DNA of 64,000 bases from Candidatus Andeanibacterium colombiense (GTDB taxonomy: Bacteria > Pseudomonadota > Alphaproteobacteria > Sphingomonadales > Sphingomonadaceae): positions 1,116,001-1,180,000 of the forward strand of contig CP119316.1 in the NCBI GenBank assembly GCA_029202985.1. The letters run 5' to 3'. A program made the position numbers and the translations under genes. Every line of letters begins with the position of its first letter. Positions within the stretch are counted from its first letter, which is position 1. Below the pieces are notes generated by a model. That model was given only the letters and a program-made list of their open reading frames with translations, was not told the origin of the DNA and ran no database searches. Shown here in pieces: positions 1 to 7,556 of this stretch.

Positions 1-1088
1 CCGGCCATCTCGCGCGATCGAGCGGCGCACCGGCGCCCACCCCTTCGGTCGCCTCGATCCGATACGACCAGTGGACCGTCCAGGGCGCGTCCAGCCGGAC
101 CTACCCGCTCTACAAGGCGAGCTTCGCCGATCCGGCCGGAACCGTGCTCTACGTCTCGGGCAAGGACGGCAGGATCGTGCAGGACACGACGCGGCGCGAG
201 CGGTTCTGGAACTGGCTCGGCGCGATCCCGCACTGGCTCTATTTTGCCGAGCTGCGCAAGGACGGATGGCTGTGGCAGCAGGTGGTGGTTTACGCCTCGC
301 TGCTCGGCACCTTCCTCACCGTGACCGGAATCTACATCGGCATCCGCCAATATGGCCGCGGCAAGCGGCGCATACCCTATCGCGGCTGGGCCTATTGGCA
401 CCACGTCACCGGGCTGGTGTTCGGGCTGTTCACCCTGACCTGGATCGTCAGCGGGCTGTTCTCGATGCAGCCGTGGGGCTGGATGGAAAGCCCGGGAGCA
501 GACGCGGAGCAGGCCGCGCTCGCCGGGCGGCCCGCTGACCGAAGCGACGCGCTGGCGCTAGTCGAGGCTCTGCGGGCGCAGTTCCCGCCCGGGGCCGTCA
601 GCGCCGAACTCTCGATCCAGGGCAAGGCCGCCTTCGCGCTCATCTCCGATCGGCAAGGCGGGCAGGCGCGTTACACCCTTCCCGCGCTCACTCCCGCCGC
701 GCCCACTGCAGCAGAGCTGCGGGCGAAGACCGCCGCTGCGCTCCCCGGCACGCCGCTCGCTTCCGCCAAGCTGCTGCGCGGGACGGATGCCTATTACTAC
801 AGCCACCACACGCAGGTGCGCTTCCCGGTATGGCGCGCGATCTATCGCGACCGCGCGGCGACCCGGCTCTATTTCGATCCGGCGACCGGCGAGCTGATCG
901 CCAAGGTGGATGCGCAGGCGCGCGAGTTCCGCTGGTGGCATTCGGCGCTCCATCGGCTCGATTTCGGGCCGCTCAATGCCCGCCCGCTGTGGGATGCGGT
1001 GATGCTGCCGCTGATGGCCGGCGTGTCGCTGCTGTGCCTGGTCGGCCTGTGGCTGGGGATCAGGCGCCTGCGCCGCTCCTTCCGCTGA
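1..1088 (+). CDS. PepSY-associated transmembrane protein, 5' end outside window
   Basis: The frame is open from base 3, so the gene starts upstream of the window; about 361 residues are visible. Hydrophobic helices lie at visible residues ~85-110 (WLWQQVVVYASLLG...), ~130-150 (GLVFGLFTLTWIVSG) and near the C terminus (MAGVSLLCLVGLWLG). Histidines sit beside the membrane segments (WAYWHH, WWHSALHR), as in PepSY_TM proteins. A PepSY-like stretch, LYFDPATGELIAKVD, precedes the last helix. Members of this family are inner-membrane proteins often found with TonB receptors, and some (FoxB type) are haem-containing siderophore reductases. A role in iron uptake is inference. The missing N terminus would hold the first helix. 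Confidence 0.85.
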   Translation, partial: GHLARSSGAPAPTPSVASIRYDQWTVQGASSRTYPLYKASFADPAGTVLYVSGKDGRIVQDTTRRERFWNWLGAIPHWLYFAELRKDGWLWQQVVVYASLLGTFLTVTGIYIGIRQYGRGKRRIPYRGWAYWHHVTGLVFGLFTLTWIVSGLFSMQPWGWMESPGADAEQAALAGRPADRSDALALVEALRAQFPPGAVSAELSIQGKAAFALISDRQGGQARYTLPALTPAAPTAAELRAKTAAALPGTPLASAKLLRGTDAYYYSHHTQVRFPVWRAIYRDRAATRLYFDPATGELIAKVDAQAREFRWWHSALHRLDFGPLNARPLWDAVMLPLMAGVSLLCLVGLWLGIRRLRRSFR

Positions 1089-1110
1089 GAAACGGCCCTC
1101 GTGCCCGATC

Positions 1111-1737
1111 TCAGTTGCCCTTTTCGCGTATCACCAGCACCGCCAGCTCGGTCCGCGAGCCGACGCTGAGTTTCTCGTAGATCCGGTGCAGATAGACCTT
1201 GATCGACCCTTCGGTGGTGCCGATCGTCTCGGCGATGTCGCGGTTGCGCTTGCCGACCGCGACCGCCTCGGCGATCTGCAGCTCGCGCGCCGAAAGCTTG
1301 CTCAGCGCCGAGGCCTGCGGACTGACGATCGCGAGGTCCAGCGCGCGCTGCATCAGCGCCTGGTCGATGAAGCGTTCGCCCGCCATCACTGCCTCGATCG
1401 CATCGTGCAGCCGGGTTTCGGCACCGTGCTTGAATACGATCCCATCTACCTTCGATTTGACCGCCGCGAGCAGCGCGGCATCCTCGATCTCGGCCGTCAG
1501 CAGGATCACCGGGCGGTTATCGCCCTGCGCGCGCAGCGCTTCGAGCACCGGCACCCCGCCCATGCCCGGCATGCGGATATCGAGGATCGCCACGTCGGGA
1601 TCCTCGCGCTCGATCGCCTCGAGCGCGGAGGCGCCATTGTCGACCGAGGCGACGATGTCGATCCCCATCGCGCCAAGCACGCCCTCGACTCCCGTACGGA
1701 GAAACGGATGGTCGTCGGCGAGCACAATCCTGGTCAT
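1111..1737 (-). CDS. NarL/FixJ-type DNA-binding response regulator
   Basis: This 208-residue protein has an N-terminal receiver domain (~1-118) with the acidic pocket D8/D9, phosphoacceptor D53 (ILDIRMPG), T81 and K103. A LuxR-type helix-turn-helix follows at ~145-205 (LSARELQIAEAVAVGKRN, then TEGSIKVYLHRIYEKL). It should act as a cytoplasmic transcription factor activated by phosphorylation. Its ATG overlaps the stop of the upstream kinase gene by 4 bases (ATGA), so the two are translationally coupled and almost certainly form a cognate pair. The signal and target genes cannot be read from the sequence. Confidence 0.93.
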   Translation of the reverse strand: MTRIVLADDHPFLRTGVEGVLGAMGIDIVASVDNGASALEAIEREDPDVAILDIRMPGMGGVPVLEALRAQGDNRPVILLTAEIEDAALLAAVKSKVDGIVFKHGAETRLHDAIEAVMAGERFIDQALMQRALDLAIVSPQASALSKLSARELQIAEAVAVGKRNRDIAETIGTTEGSIKVYLHRIYEKLSVGSRTELAVLVIREKGN

Positions 1738-3362
1738 GGTCTTCCTCCCAAAGGCAAGCTTATCCCGATCCTTGTACCATTCCCGAGAGCGGCAACAGCC
1801 ATTTTTCCGCCCAGCGCCTCGACCCGCTCGGCAATCGACTTCGGCAGGCTCGGCTCTCCGGCTTCGGGAAAGCCCTTGCCGTCGTCGGTGATCGTCAGCG
1901 ACAGCGCGCCGGTGGTTTTCTCGGTCTTGACCGTGACCAGCTTTGCCATGCCGTGCCGTACCGCATTGGCGATGCCTTCACGGACGAGTTGCTGTATCTC
2001 GAACACCAGCCAGGCCGGAATCAGCAGCGGTTCGACCCCGTCCTCGCACCTGACCTCGACCTGCCAGTGGCGCGACAGCGCATTGCCCAGAAGATCCAGT
2101 TCGATCCCGAGATTGCGCGCGCCGGGATTGACGGCTTCGCTCCGCAGCCGGGCTATGATCTCGCGAATATGCGCCTGCTCGGCATGCAGGCTTTCGCTGA
2201 TCGCGTCGATCTCCGGCAGCACGTCCTTGCCGTCGCGCAATTGCTGGCGCAGCGAGGCGAGGCGGTAGCCCGCCCCGGCGAGCGACTGGGCGACACTGTC
2301 ATGCAAGTCACGCGCGATGTTCCCGCGCAGCCGCACCGCCGCAGTCTCGCGCGCGAGGGAGGATATCTCGTCCTCGTCGAGCCCATGCGCGATCTCGCGC
2401 GCAACGACCTCGGCGAGATTGAGGTGATCGCGGCACAGGCCGGGAATGCCGGTCAGTACCACCTGCCCGTAGCCGGTCGCGCCTTCGATCGGAAAGGACA
2501 TGCCCGAAGGCACTCCGAGAAACGCGGCAAGTTCGGGCCCGTTGCTGTGCCGCGCGATCGACAGCCCGCCGTCCGGATCGAGCTTGAGTACACAGCGCCG
2601 CCCGCGGTCGAACAAGGCCGGCGTCGAATCGGCGAAGACGTCGAACACTTCGGGAGCGAGATGCCGCGTCCCGCCCGAAAGCAGGCCGGCAAGCTGGAGC
2701 GTCGAGCCGGGCTCTTCCTCGCTTTCCCATGCGAGGGCCGCGCCACTCGCCCCCGTCGCCGCCATCGCATAGGCCAGCGCGCCTTCGTAGGGCGTGCCTG
2801 CGCTGGCGGCCGAGGGAAGCATGAACTTGCCGATCAGCGGCGAGCTGCGCTGGACCGCGAACCAGGTGAGGATCAGCGAGACCACCACCAGATAGCTCGC
2901 CCGGCGCAGGACCTTGACCGTTTCGAGCCAGGTTCCGTCGCCCCTCAGCCACAGTTCCATCAGCATGTAGCCGCCCGCCGATATTCCCGCGGTGAGCAGG
3001 GTGATCCGCCAGTTCCAGCGCAGGGCCGCGGACAGGGTGAGGAAATTGAGGAAAGCGAAATAGGCGGTCATGAACCCGGTCTGCTCACCGTCGGTCAGAT
3101 AGAGCGCGCAGAAGAACACCGTGACGTCGAACAGGAAGCTCGGCAGGGTCAGGCGGTAATCCAGCCACCAGTCGCCCCAGGCGATCGGGACCATCCAGCA
3201 AGCATAGGCAACGTAGCCGACCATCAGCAGATAGGCGTAAGGCCCGCCGCGCACGGGCTGCTGCGGATCCACCCACACCCATAGAATGAACAGCGCGGCG
3301 AGCACGATCCGGCCCACCGCGATCACCCTGCTGGAATGATGTTCGAAGATGTCGCGGATCAC
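1734..3362 (-). CDS. NarL-family sensor histidine kinase (HisKA_3)
   Basis: This 542-residue membrane kinase begins with about five or six hydrophobic helices (residues ~12-170). A GAF-like region follows (~185-335), then the HisKA_3 dimerisation box with phosphoacceptor H354 in IARDLHDSVAQS. A HATPase_c domain with the N-box asparagine near residue 466 (EGIANAVRHG) and the glycine box DDGKGFPEAG completes it. It has no periplasmic sensor domain of note, so the stimulus is probably sensed in the membrane or by the GAF-like part. It is the first gene of a two-gene operon with the response regulator. The start gives a sensible membrane N terminus, but I see no strong ribosome site to fix it. 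Confidence 0.9.
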   Translation of the reverse strand: MIRDIFEHHSSRVIAVGRIVLAALFILWVWVDPQQPVRGGPYAYLLMVGYVAYACWMVPIAWGDWWLDYRLTLPSFLFDVTVFFCALYLTDGEQTGFMTAYFAFLNFLTLSAALRWNWRITLLTAGISAGGYMLMELWLRGDGTWLETVKVLRRASYLVVVSLILTWFAVQRSSPLIGKFMLPSAASAGTPYEGALAYAMAATGASGAALAWESEEEPGSTLQLAGLLSGGTRHLAPEVFDVFADSTPALFDRGRRCVLKLDPDGGLSIARHSNGPELAAFLGVPSGMSFPIEGATGYGQVVLTGIPGLCRDHLNLAEVVAREIAHGLDEDEISSLARETAAVRLRGNIARDLHDSVAQSLAGAGYRLASLRQQLRDGKDVLPEIDAISESLHAEQAHIREIIARLRSEAVNPGARNLGIELDLLGNALSRHWQVEVRCEDGVEPLLIPAWLVFEIQQLVREGIANAVRHGMAKLVTVKTEKTTGALSLTITDDGKGFPEAGEPSLPKSIAERVEALGGKMAVAALGNGTRIGISLPLGGRP

Positions 3363-3411
3363 GACGTGATGTTGCCCCGCATTCCCGTCCCTCTCTCTTC
3401 CCCAACCCCCC

Positions 3412-3435
3412 CTTTACCGCCGCGCGCGGGTAAAG
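3412..3435. promoter_or_regulatory. Inverted repeat upstream of the histidine kinase gene
   Basis: CTTTACC (3412-3418) and GGTAAAG (3429-3435) form a perfect 7-base inverted repeat around a 10-base GC-rich centre, about 50 bases upstream of the kinase start. It could be an operator or a weak hairpin. The rest of the 257-base gap 3363-3619 shows no coding potential. Confidence 0.3.
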
Positions 3436-3619
3436 AGCAAGGAAGTCGGCCAGCGATTCTCCAGCGCAGTGCGGGCGGCACGGTGCCGATCGGCCATTGC
3501 GGGCATATGCGGCAAAATCTTAGGGAGAGATTTCAGGCCTTTGAAAACCCGCCACAAAATCCAAACATCAAGTTTACTTCACATCGCCGATTTGGACATC
3601 CCGCGATCCGACGGAACGG

Positions 3620-4042
3620 TCAGTAATCGTTATACGCGTAATTCGGCTGATAATTCGCCACGGCGACATAAAACTGAGGGCGCGTATCGCGCACCGCCTT
3701 GCGGACGCAGTCGCGATTGCTGTCGGTCGTACGGTCAAGCGGATAGACATTGCCGAGATAGTCGCAGGCCTGTTCTGCGGCGAGCTTGATGCGATCGTCG
3801 AGCTGGTCGCGGCCCCATTGCGTATTCAGGTCGAGATCGTCGTAATAGACCGACGAGGATGAGATCAGCATGCGTTCGGTCACTCCGCCCGAGCGGCGGG
3901 TTTCCTGCCGCAGCGGAGCGTAAACGGTGATCGCGGAGGAATCGGCCCGGTCGGCATCTCCCTGCGCCAGTGCCGGAACGTAAGGAAGCGCGGCAGTCAG
4001 TGCGATCGCGCCGGCAGCTACTGCAAGTATCGAGCGGGACAT
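3620..4042 (-). CDS. UrcA family protein (secreted)
   Basis: This 140-residue protein has a signal peptide (~1-26, cleavage after ALA). The mature part carries the UrcA signature VYYDDLDLNTQWGRDQL followed by DRIKLAAEQAC, with cysteines at 93 and 112 that probably form a disulfide. UrcA proteins are periplasmic, common in Sphingomonadales and Caulobacterales, and of unknown biochemical function. The start is set by AAAGGATG about 8 bases upstream; a longer in-frame extension to 4150 would bury the signal peptide and is rejected. An exact GGAAC-N16-CGTT match lies at 4084-4108 on the same strand, giving a leader of about 35 nucleotides and suggesting general-stress control. Confidence 0.88.
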   Translation of the reverse strand: MSRSILAVAAGAIALTAALPYVPALAQGDADRADSSAITVYAPLRQETRRSGGVTERMLISSSSVYYDDLDLNTQWGRDQLDDRIKLAAEQACDYLGNVYPLDRTTDSNRDCVRKAVRDTRPQFYVAVANYQPNYAYNDY

Positions 4043-4083
4043 GAGTGCATCCTTTCGTTTGCCTGTGCCCTCCCCGCCGATCC

Positions 4084-4108
4084 AACGACGCGCGCAGCCG
4101 CCCGTTCC
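4084..4108 (-). promoter_or_regulatory. EcfG-type general stress promoter (exact match) for the UrcA gene
   Basis: On the minus strand GGAAC (complement of 4104-4108) is followed after exactly 16 bases by CGTT (complement of 4084-4087). This is the consensus for the alphaproteobacterial EcfG sigma factor. Transcription would begin near 4076, about 35 bases before the UrcA ATG. Confidence 0.65.
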
Positions 4109-4182
4109 AGTGGGGGAACCCCCTGCCGTGGCAGTGCAACGCTTCGTCATATTCGAAGCACGGCGATACCCAGGCAGGGGGT

Positions 4183-4213
4183 GGGCGCGGGACTGGGGGG
4201 TGTACCCGCGCCC
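4183..4213 (-). terminator. GC-rich stem-loop after the autotransporter gene
   Basis: GGGCGCGGG (4183-4191) and CCCGCGCCC (4205-4213) form a perfect 9-base stem with a 13-base loop. It starts 8 bases beyond the autotransporter stop. No T-tract follows on the minus strand, so intrinsic termination is plausible but not certain; it may instead protect the transcript 3' end. Confidence 0.45.
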
Positions 4214-4221
4214 TGGGGATG

Positions 4222-7200
4222 TCAGAAGCCCATGCGCAAGGTCCCGCGGACGGTGAAGGCGGTGTGATCGTTGCGGTCTTCCGCGCCGAGGTCGCCGCCC
4301 ATCGAGAAACCGGAGGAACCGCCCATCGCCCGCAGCCGCGCATACCAGCCGTTGGCGGTCTGGTCGGGCGTCAGAGTGAAATCGCTGCCGTTGGCGAAAT
4401 GTGCGGTGGTCGAGCCCAGTTCGCCGCCGACGACCTGGCGCCAGCCGCCCTCGCCCTCGATCCGGAACCAGTTGCGATCGTACTTGCTGTTGCCGATGAA
4501 ATCGATGCCGACCGCGACGCCGCCGTTCAGTGCCAATTCGTCGCTGTGGCGCGCATCGACGGTCAGGTTCAGCCCGGCGCCGCCGCCGCTGTCGGTATAG
4601 CCGTCCTCGTTAAGGCGGACGTAGTCGAAGGTCACGGTCGGGCGGAAGAACAGGGTGCCGCCGCTTTCATAGGATGCGCCGCCGTTGAAGGTGACGAGAT
4701 CGCCGTTCCAGTCGCGGTGTGCGCTGCGTTCGATGTTCTTGGTCACGTTGTCGTCATCGACATAGGAGCCGGTGAAGGTGCGGCGGCCGCTGAAATTGGC
4801 CTTGCCGTAGGATCCCCGTGCCCAGCCGTTGAGCTTGCCCCACTGGCCGCGCCAGTAGCCGGCCAGCTCATAGGTATCCGCCTGGACGATATTGTCGTCG
4901 TCGCCGCTGGTGTATTCGTTCCACATCCACTGCAGGGTCACGCCGAAGCTGCCGACGCTCGACTGCAGTTCGACCCCGGTGGAGATGCCGAACCCGCCCA
5001 GATCGTAGGCCGCGGTCGCGCCCTCGCCCTTGTTCGAATTCCACGCCGCCGCGTTCAGGAGGACGTCGAGATTGCCGGCATGATAGACCGGGCCGTAGGG
5101 ATCGGAGACCGAACGCGCGAGGGTTCGGCTGCCGAGGCTGATCGCCTCGAACGCCCCGCCCGCGTGATCGGGCAGCATCCTGCGGATCTTGTCGCGGAAA
5201 GCGGTCCCGTCGGTGACCCCGAGGAACACCTGCTCGACCTCGTCGTCCTTCGCCAGCACCGCATAGATCGCATCGTAAGCCGAGGCCTGCGAGCGGTTGA
5301 GCCCGAGTTCGGTCGCGGTGCGCTTGGTGATGTCGATCGCGATCTTGTTCGCCCCGGCATCTGTCGCCAGCGCGGCCTTGAACATGAAGGGCACGAGATC
5401 GGTGCGGGTCACGATCCCCGAGGCTCCCGTGATCGAGCCGGCTTCGAGCACGGTGTAGCGCCCGACCGCGTTCTCGGTATCGGCGAGGCGGACCAGCAGG
5501 GTCGATTTGTCGGCGAAGCTGGCATTGCCGGTGACGGTGTAGAGCGAACCCTGGCCCGCATCCTTATCGAGCGTCACCACCAGGGTGCCGCCGGCGCCGA
5601 CGTTCAGCGAGGCCATCGTCGCAGGCTTCGAAACGTCGAGGAAGCCGCCGCTCACCGCCACCGCGAGATTGCCCGAATTGGCGAAGCTGCCCTTGAACCA
5701 CGCGGTGCCGTTCAGGGTCAGTGTGTCGTTGCCGCCGCCCGCGAAATCCGCGATGCCGTTGAACACCGAAGTCCCGTTCAGGGTCAGCGTGTCGTTCCCG
5801 GTGCCGAACAGGGCTCGGCCGGAATAGACCGCGTCGCCCGAGAGCACGAAAGCGTTGTTGCCGTCGCCGAAGAACACATTGCCGGTGACGGTGCCATCGG
5901 CCACATCGAGCAGATCATTGAGCGCGCCGGTACCGAAGCGGATGTCGCCGGTGATCGACGGGGCGGCGAAGCCCGAGCCGACCGCGGTCTGCTTGATCGT
6001 GGCGCCGGTGGTGTTGGCCGAAAGGTCGATCGCGATGTTGCGCCCGCTATCGGCCGCCGCGCCGGTCGCGGAGATCTTGCCGCTGTTCTCGACCGAGGTG
6101 ACCGTGCCCGAAAGGTCGCGGATCGCGGTGGCATTGCCCGCCGCATTGGTCGCGGTGGCCGAGATCGTCCCGCTGTTCTTGATCGCCGGGAGCGACGCGC
6201 CGGCATCGACCTGCACCGCGACCGCGCGGGTCGTGCCGGTGCTGCTGCCGGTCGCCTGGATCGTGCCCGAGTTCTGCAGCACCGGCGTACTCGCCCCGGC
6301 ACCGAGCCGCAGCGCGGTTGCGTTCGAATCCTTCGAGACCGCGCTGACGCTGCCCGCGACCGCGATGCCGTTGGCGATGGCCACGGTCCCGCCGAGCCCG
6401 CCGATCGCGAGACCGTTGCCATCGACCCCGGCATAAACGCCGTTGCCCACCACCGCGCCGTCGATCTGCAGCCCGTAATGGGTCGCGGTGCCGGCGACCG
6501 GGCCGATCGCGATATTGTCGGTCGCCGAACCGATCACGAAGGCCGGCGCCGCACCGTAGCTGACGACCGCGGCGCTACCTTCCTTGGCATCGTCGATCCC
6601 GTCGTCGTCCTCGTCGGTGTCGCTGGCCGAATTGTCCTTCGGCGGAACCGCGAGCACGATGCCGCCGGTCACGTTGCCGGCGACGACCAGCGCCGGACCA
6701 CCCTGAAGCAGATCGTCCGCATCGAGCTTGGAGGGATCGTTGGGCGGGCTGGTGTAGCGATAGCCGGTCGCGGAGATCGAGCCCTGCACCACCAGCGCAC
6801 CGGTGATGTCGCCGGTGAACTCGGCGCCAACCGCATCCTTGCCCTTGGCGGAGACGGTGCCGGCGAGGCGGACGTTGCCGGTGATGTCCCCAGCATGGAG
6901 GCCGACTGAACGGTCGCCGGTGACCGTGATCTTGCCGTCGTTGGTGACGTTGCCGGTCTGCGCGCCGCCGAGCCAGATGCCGGCCGAATCGTTGCCTTCG
7001 ACGGTGATCGCGCCGTTGATGTCGTTGGTGATCTTGCCGCCGTGCGCGCCGTCGGTCCTGATCCCGAAGCGGTTCGAACCGAGCGCGAAGGGCCCGTCGA
7101 TATCGCCGTCATTGTCGCTGTCGGTCGGGCTGTAGGGCTCGTCGATCGTGATATCCTTGCTGTTGAGGATATCGCCGGTGACGCCCGCGCTCGCGCCGAT

Positions 7201-7467
7201 CCCGATCGCGCCATTGGCGTTGCTGATCTGGATCGTGCCCTGGTTGGTGACCGAATTGTTCGAATTCTGCGTTACCGCCGTGCCCCCGGCCGGCTTGACC
7301 GAACCGGTGGAAGTGATGGTGACGTTGTCGGCATTGCCGCTGTTGGCGGTCGCGGTCAGCACCGGAGCGGTGACCGCGGTCGAGATGTTCGCGGCGTAAG
7401 CAGGGGCCAAGGCAGGAACGGCCACCGCCGCGAGGGCCGCGGTGGTCAAAAACAGGTGACGAGGCAT
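4222..7467 (-). CDS. Autotransporter (type Va secretion) with beta-barrel domain
   Basis: This 1081-residue protein has a signal peptide (~1-25, ending AYA). The passenger is long, low in cysteine and rich in G, N, T, S and V, with repeated NSGTI(S/Q)ATG-like units, as expected of a beta-helix. Two Asp-rich loops, DSDNDGDIDGP and DTDEDDDGIDD, look like calcium-binding type-3 repeats. From about residue 790 the sequence becomes an autotransporter barrel with alternating aromatic strands and ends in the expected terminal phenylalanine (LRMGF). The barrel would insert in the outer membrane and display the passenger. No protease or esterase catalytic motif is evident, so adhesion or a structural role is the likelier guess. 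It lies 90 bases downstream of the TonB-receptor gene on the same strand. Confidence 0.9.
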   Translation of the reverse strand: MPRHLFLTTAALAAVAVPALAPAYAANISTAVTAPVLTATANSGNADNVTITSTGSVKPAGGTAVTQNSNNSVTNQGTIQISNANGAIGIGASAGVTGDILNSKDITIDEPYSPTDSDNDGDIDGPFALGSNRFGIRTDGAHGGKITNDINGAITVEGNDSAGIWLGGAQTGNVTNDGKITVTGDRSVGLHAGDITGNVRLAGTVSAKGKDAVGAEFTGDITGALVVQGSISATGYRYTSPPNDPSKLDADDLLQGGPALVVAGNVTGGIVLAVPPKDNSASDTDEDDDGIDDAKEGSAAVVSYGAAPAFVIGSATDNIAIGPVAGTATHYGLQIDGAVVGNGVYAGVDGNGLAIGGLGGTVAIANGIAVAGSVSAVSKDSNATALRLGAGASTPVLQNSGTIQATGSSTGTTRAVAVQVDAGASLPAIKNSGTISATATNAAGNATAIRDLSGTVTSVENSGKISATGAAADSGRNIAIDLSANTTGATIKQTAVGSGFAAPSITGDIRFGTGALNDLLDVADGTVTGNVFFGDGNNAFVLSGDAVYSGRALFGTGNDTLTLNGTSVFNGIADFAGGGNDTLTLNGTAWFKGSFANSGNLAVAVSGGFLDVSKPATMASLNVGAGGTLVVTLDKDAGQGSLYTVTGNASFADKSTLLVRLADTENAVGRYTVLEAGSITGASGIVTRTDLVPFMFKAALATDAGANKIAIDITKRTATELGLNRSQASAYDAIYAVLAKDDEVEQVFLGVTDGTAFRDKIRRMLPDHAGGAFEAISLGSRTLARSVSDPYGPVYHAGNLDVLLNAAAWNSNKGEGATAAYDLGGFGISTGVELQSSVGSFGVTLQWMWNEYTSGDDDNIVQADTYELAGYWRGQWGKLNGWARGSYGKANFSGRRTFTGSYVDDDNVTKNIERSAHRDWNGDLVTFNGGASYESGGTLFFRPTVTFDYVRLNEDGYTDSGGGAGLNLTVDARHSDELALNGGVAVGIDFIGNSKYDRNWFRIEGEGGWRQVVGGELGSTTAHFANGSDFTLTPDQTANGWYARLRAMGGSSGFSMGGDLGAEDRNDHTAFTVRGTLRMGF

Positions 7468-7556
7468 TGGAATTGCTCCCCAGATCGTTGTTGACCTGTG
7501 GACGGAGAGCTTCGCGGTGAACCTTGAAATTTCCTCTCCCGCCGCCGGGACAGGCG

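Noticed and set aside
4114..4128. A second GGAAC on the plus strand upstream of the UrcA gene
   Set aside because: No CGTT occurs 16-17 bases later, and it points away from any gene start.
4045..6909. 954-residue open frame on the plus strand
   Set aside because: It runs antisense to the autotransporter gene. Its product is an Arg/Ala/Gly-rich string without domains, as expected of an antisense frame in GC-rich DNA.
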